Positions 61,748-64,000 of a stretch of DNA of 64,000 nucleotides are shown here, one piece after another (position 1 is the first letter of the stretch; each line of letters starts with the position of its first letter). The notes beneath the pieces are model-generated. The model was not told where the DNA came from and did no database searches. It was given only the letters and a program-made list of their open reading frames with translations. Position numbers and translations under genes: made by a program. Location: the NCBI GenBank assembly GCA_963581435.1, contig CAUZOL010000002.1, forward strand, positions 10,030-74,029, given 5' to 3'. This stretch comes from JABISG01 sp963581435 (lineage in GTDB: Bacteria > Planctomycetota > Planctomycetia > Planctomycetales > Planctomycetaceae).

Positions 61748-62611
61748 TTGACTGCGAAGATTATTGATGGCAAGGCGGTCGCCGCTCGCTTGCGAGAGGA
61801 ATTGGCGAAAGAGGTCGCAGCGTTCACCCAACAGACGTCGGTCACCCCACATTTGGCGGCCGTGTTGGTTGGCGAAGATCCTGCGAGTGCGATTTACGTT
61901 CGCAACAAACAGCGGGCGTGCGAAAAAGCAGGCCTCAAGAGTACGCTGCATAACCTTTCCGCAGGAACGACACAGGACGAATTGTTGTCTCTGGTAAGGC
62001 GGTTGAATGACGACGCGGACGTGCATGGCATTCTGGTGCAGTTGCCGCTGCCGAAGCAGATTGATGAAACCGCCATTCTCGATGCCGTCGTGTCGGCGAA
62101 AGATGTCGATGCATTTCACCCAGCCAACGTCGGTTTGATTGTGCAAGGGCGACCGCGTTTCTTGCCCTGCACGCCGGCGGGAGTTCAGCAGTTGTTGATT
62201 GAAAGTGGCACACAAGTCGCCGGTTCCCATGTGGTTGTGCTTGGCCGCAGCGAAATCGTCGGCAAGCCGATGGCAATCCTGCTGATGCAGAAAGGTCCGG
62301 CTGCCAACGCGACGGTGACCGTCTGCCATAGTCGCACGCAGAATCTCGCCGACATCACCCGCACCGCCGACATCTTGATTGCGGCGATCGGCTCGGCGAA
62401 ATTTGTGACGGCCGATATGGTCAAGCCGGGAGCAGTCGTCATCGACGTTGGCACCAACCGCGTCGATGAGAAACTGGTCGGCGACGTCGACTTCGGCCCG
62501 GTCTCAGAGATCGCATCGGCTATCACGCCGGTCCCCGGCGGAGTCGGCCCGATGACAATTGCGATGTTGCTCAGGAACACGCTGACGGCGGCACAGTTGT
62601 CAGTTCACTGA
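61748..62611 (+). CDS. folD: Methylenetetrahydrofolate dehydrogenase/methenyltetrahydrofolate cyclohydrolase
   Basis: 287 residues with a TTG start at 61748 (AAAGGA 6 bases upstream), which gives the family-typical N-terminus TAKIIDGKAVA. FolD motifs are clear: SAIYVRNKQRACEKAG (with the catalytic Lys), HGILVQLPLPKQID, PCTPAGVQQLL, VVVLGRSEIVGKPMAILL (NADP-binding) and TPVPGGVGPMTIAMLLRNT. It interconverts 5,10-methylene- and 10-formyl-tetrahydrofolate in the cytoplasm. Its 3' end overlaps the convergent lipoprotein gene by 7 bp. Confidence 0.96.
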   Translation: MTAKIIDGKAVAARLREELAKEVAAFTQQTSVTPHLAAVLVGEDPASAIYVRNKQRACEKAGLKSTLHNLSAGTTQDELLSLVRRLNDDADVHGILVQLPLPKQIDETAILDAVVSAKDVDAFHPANVGLIVQGRPRFLPCTPAGVQQLLIESGTQVAGSHVVVLGRSEIVGKPMAILLMQKGPAANATVTVCHSRTQNLADITRTADILIAAIGSAKFVTADMVKPGAVVIDVGTNRVDEKLVGDVDFGPVSEIASAITPVPGGVGPMTIAMLLRNTLTAAQLSVH

Positions 62612-63930
62612 CGGCGTGCAAATCGCGCGAACGGAGCCTTGAGGAAATCGAGAACACTGGTCGGTTTGGCGCTTCGTCGTTTGGCGTGCGGGGGCTGGGT
62701 GTTGTCCCACGGTGGTTCTTCGTTTGATGAGGCATAATCCGTCGGCGGGCCTCCAAACTGGCCCCGTGCATCGTTCCTGCGTCTTGGATCGGTGCCGGGC
62801 GCCGCCGTTGCCGGAGAACTTTCGTCCCAAGGTGGTTCTTCGGCGGAGTTTTGCGACATCAACTTGACGGAATTGCCAGGCGATGCGGGCTGATTTCGCG
62901 GTCGCCATTGCGTTGTGTCTGGTTCGTCGTCCCAGGGGGGGGCTTCGGCCGTCTGCAAAGGACGACCGGCCGGTTCCAGGTTTTGATCCGGTGCGACGGA
63001 CGACTGCTCGGCCCAAGGCGGTAGCTCAGTCGCGGTCGCTTCTTGAATGCTTCCCGCACTCACGCGCGATCGACCGGCTGGCTCGGCCGGCCGCGTCATC
63101 TTTCCCAAATCGAGAACCGGATAGCCGCGAATGTGGGGCACCTGCCATGTCTGCTCGGGAATCGCAGCGGGATTAACGTCAATCTCGCCGATTTTCATCG
63201 TCAGTGCCAATCGGGCCTGTGGCCAGTCGAGATCGATCCGGTGAGGCAGCGCCGCTCCGGACTTGGCGTCGAGTTTGTAGTCGTTCAATTCCGCGCGGGC
63301 AATCAGCCTGTTTTGTGCATCGTACAATTCGTGGGCAATAATGTACCCGCGACACATATCGACGAGTACGACGCGCCGCACCGATTCCCCTGTTTGCGTT
63401 GTTTGGTCGGAGACAAGATGGACAACGCCATCTGGTCCTGTTTGCGACTGCATGGTGAATTGCGATTCGTCGAGCGGAATCACTCCCAGCGTTTCCATCA
63501 GCCAGTCGGGCTGGAACGGGAACTTCATCATCTTCTGCACTTGCCCCGCCTGCTCGTGCGAACTGGTGAGCACGTACTTGTCGGGGCTACGCCGCATCCA
63601 GAACCAGAAGCGGTCAGGATTCGAACCGAGATCGGCTTCGTTTCCGGTGGCCAATCCGGCCCGCAAACGGAAATTGCGCGGCTGCTGGACTGCGATCACC
63701 GCCGACATCTTAAACAGGACGCCCGCCGTGCCAATCTCGACGTCGGTCGATTGCCACGAATGCACTCGGTTGGCGTTGTGATTGAGGTGCCGAATGAGTT
63801 CTTGCTTTGTCATATCGGGCGGCAACACGCACTTCGGTGGAGTCGGCAAAAACGAGAATGATGAAGCCCCCGATAGTTGGCATCCCGTCGTCAGACACGT
63901 ACTCACAAACGCCACGACAACGAGCATCAT
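62605..63930 (-). CDS. Lipoprotein with LolA-like domain and repeated PPW motifs
   Basis: 441 residues from ATG 63930 (TTG 63942 is an alternative). The signal ends in a lipobox (LTTGC). Residues about 40-290 are beta-rich and resemble outer-membrane lipoprotein-sorting-like folds (WQSTDVEIGTAGVLFKMSAVIAV, NDYKLDAKSGAALPHRIDLDW). The C-terminal 150 residues are disordered, with four copies of an acidic PPW motif (LPPWAEQ, APPWDDEP, EPPWDESS, EPPWDNTQ), and end in a basic patch. The repeated motif looks like a short binding peptide. Function unknown. Confidence 0.75.
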   Translation of the reverse strand: MMLVVVAFVSTCLTTGCQLSGASSFSFLPTPPKCVLPPDMTKQELIRHLNHNANRVHSWQSTDVEIGTAGVLFKMSAVIAVQQPRNFRLRAGLATGNEADLGSNPDRFWFWMRRSPDKYVLTSSHEQAGQVQKMMKFPFQPDWLMETLGVIPLDESQFTMQSQTGPDGVVHLVSDQTTQTGESVRRVVLVDMCRGYIIAHELYDAQNRLIARAELNDYKLDAKSGAALPHRIDLDWPQARLALTMKIGEIDVNPAAIPEQTWQVPHIRGYPVLDLGKMTRPAEPAGRSRVSAGSIQEATATELPPWAEQSSVAPDQNLEPAGRPLQTAEAPPWDDEPDTTQWRPRNQPASPGNSVKLMSQNSAEEPPWDESSPATAAPGTDPRRRNDARGQFGGPPTDYASSNEEPPWDNTQPPHAKRRSAKPTSVLDFLKAPFARFARRQ

Positions 63931-63977
63931 GTGAATGCCCAATTGACGCGTGCCACGTCCCGGAATTTGACGGGTGC

Positions 63978-63996
63978 CACTGGCGTGTCGCCAGTG
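63978..63996. repeat. Hairpin of a dispersed repeat at the window edge
   Basis: An 8-bp stem (CCACTGGCG region with CGCCAGTG) and 3-base loop, with the direct word GTGCCAC repeated upstream. It is upstream of the lipoprotein gene and is cut by the window end. Confidence 0.6.
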
Positions 63997-64000
63997 CCCA

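Noticed and set aside
63043..63861. 272-codon plus-strand frame opposite the lipoprotein
   Set aside because: The minus-strand gene has a lipobox and a sensible domain plan; the plus-strand frame has neither.
1..64000. CRISPR arrays, tRNA or rRNA genes, transposases and prophage genes
   Set aside because: No regular spaced repeats, no cloverleaf or rRNA-like sequence and no matching proteins were seen in reading the window.

Overview
The window looks like a chromosomal segment of a Planctomycetota bacterium, moderately GC-rich and densely coding. The evidence is the combination of protein types: FG-GAP/VCBS proteins ending in ASPIC/UnbV domains, large secreted dehydrogenases carrying the planctomycete-type cytochrome c (heme-binding) domain, a Cys-type sulfatase, a DUF1080 protein, an ECF sigma factor overlapping a receptor Ser/Thr kinase with the planctomycete N-terminal motif, and many dispersed palindromic repeats. 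The genus cannot be told from the sequence. I see no rRNA, tRNA, CRISPR array, transposase or prophage.

Layout. (1) 1-2761: two-gene pyruvate:ferredoxin oxidoreductase, the first gene cut by the window edge, closed by a strong terminator. (2) 2923-12318: a redox/surface cluster with two FG-GAP/ASPIC proteins around a small secreted Cys/His protein and a pentaheme membrane cytochrome. (3) 12446-19195: a secreted beta-propeller protein, then a minus-strand run of sugar-dehydrogenase/cytochrome, sulfatase and methyltransferase, plus a small HTH-like protein. (4) 19535-39740: the most interesting block. A divergent kinase-like receptor faces an ECF sigma/receptor-kinase pair. These are followed by a secreted helical-repeat protein and a type II secretion (pseudopilus) operon in the order D-like, E, F, G, H, I, J, K, L, M. 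(5) 39848-42673: a broken cyclase-fold/cytochrome gene, a DUF1080 protein and a small lipoprotein. (6) 43099-50234: an RND efflux system in the order pump, adaptor, outer-membrane channel. (7) 50254-64000: a giant PQQ-propeller protein, an isochorismatase-fold hydrolase, a 1778-residue multidomain deacetylase/dehydrogenase/cytochrome protein, pgpA, folD and a lipoprotein with repeated PPW motifs.

How the genes may work together. In block 4 the same helical repeat appears in three consecutive genes: the outside part of the kinase, the secreted protein 55 bp downstream, and the N-terminus of the secretin-like protein. The secretin-like protein has many secretin N-type domains but no visible pore domain. 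This suggests a sigma-factor/kinase circuit that reads the state of the envelope or of the secretion machine using a shared helical module. That is an inference; the shared module itself is visible in the translations.

Dispersed inverted repeats occur in at least seven intergenic places. One copy sits inside the coding sequence of the 1778-residue protein as a 93-bp (31-codon) in-frame insertion, and a related half-copy lies about 0.7 kb downstream in the same reading phase.
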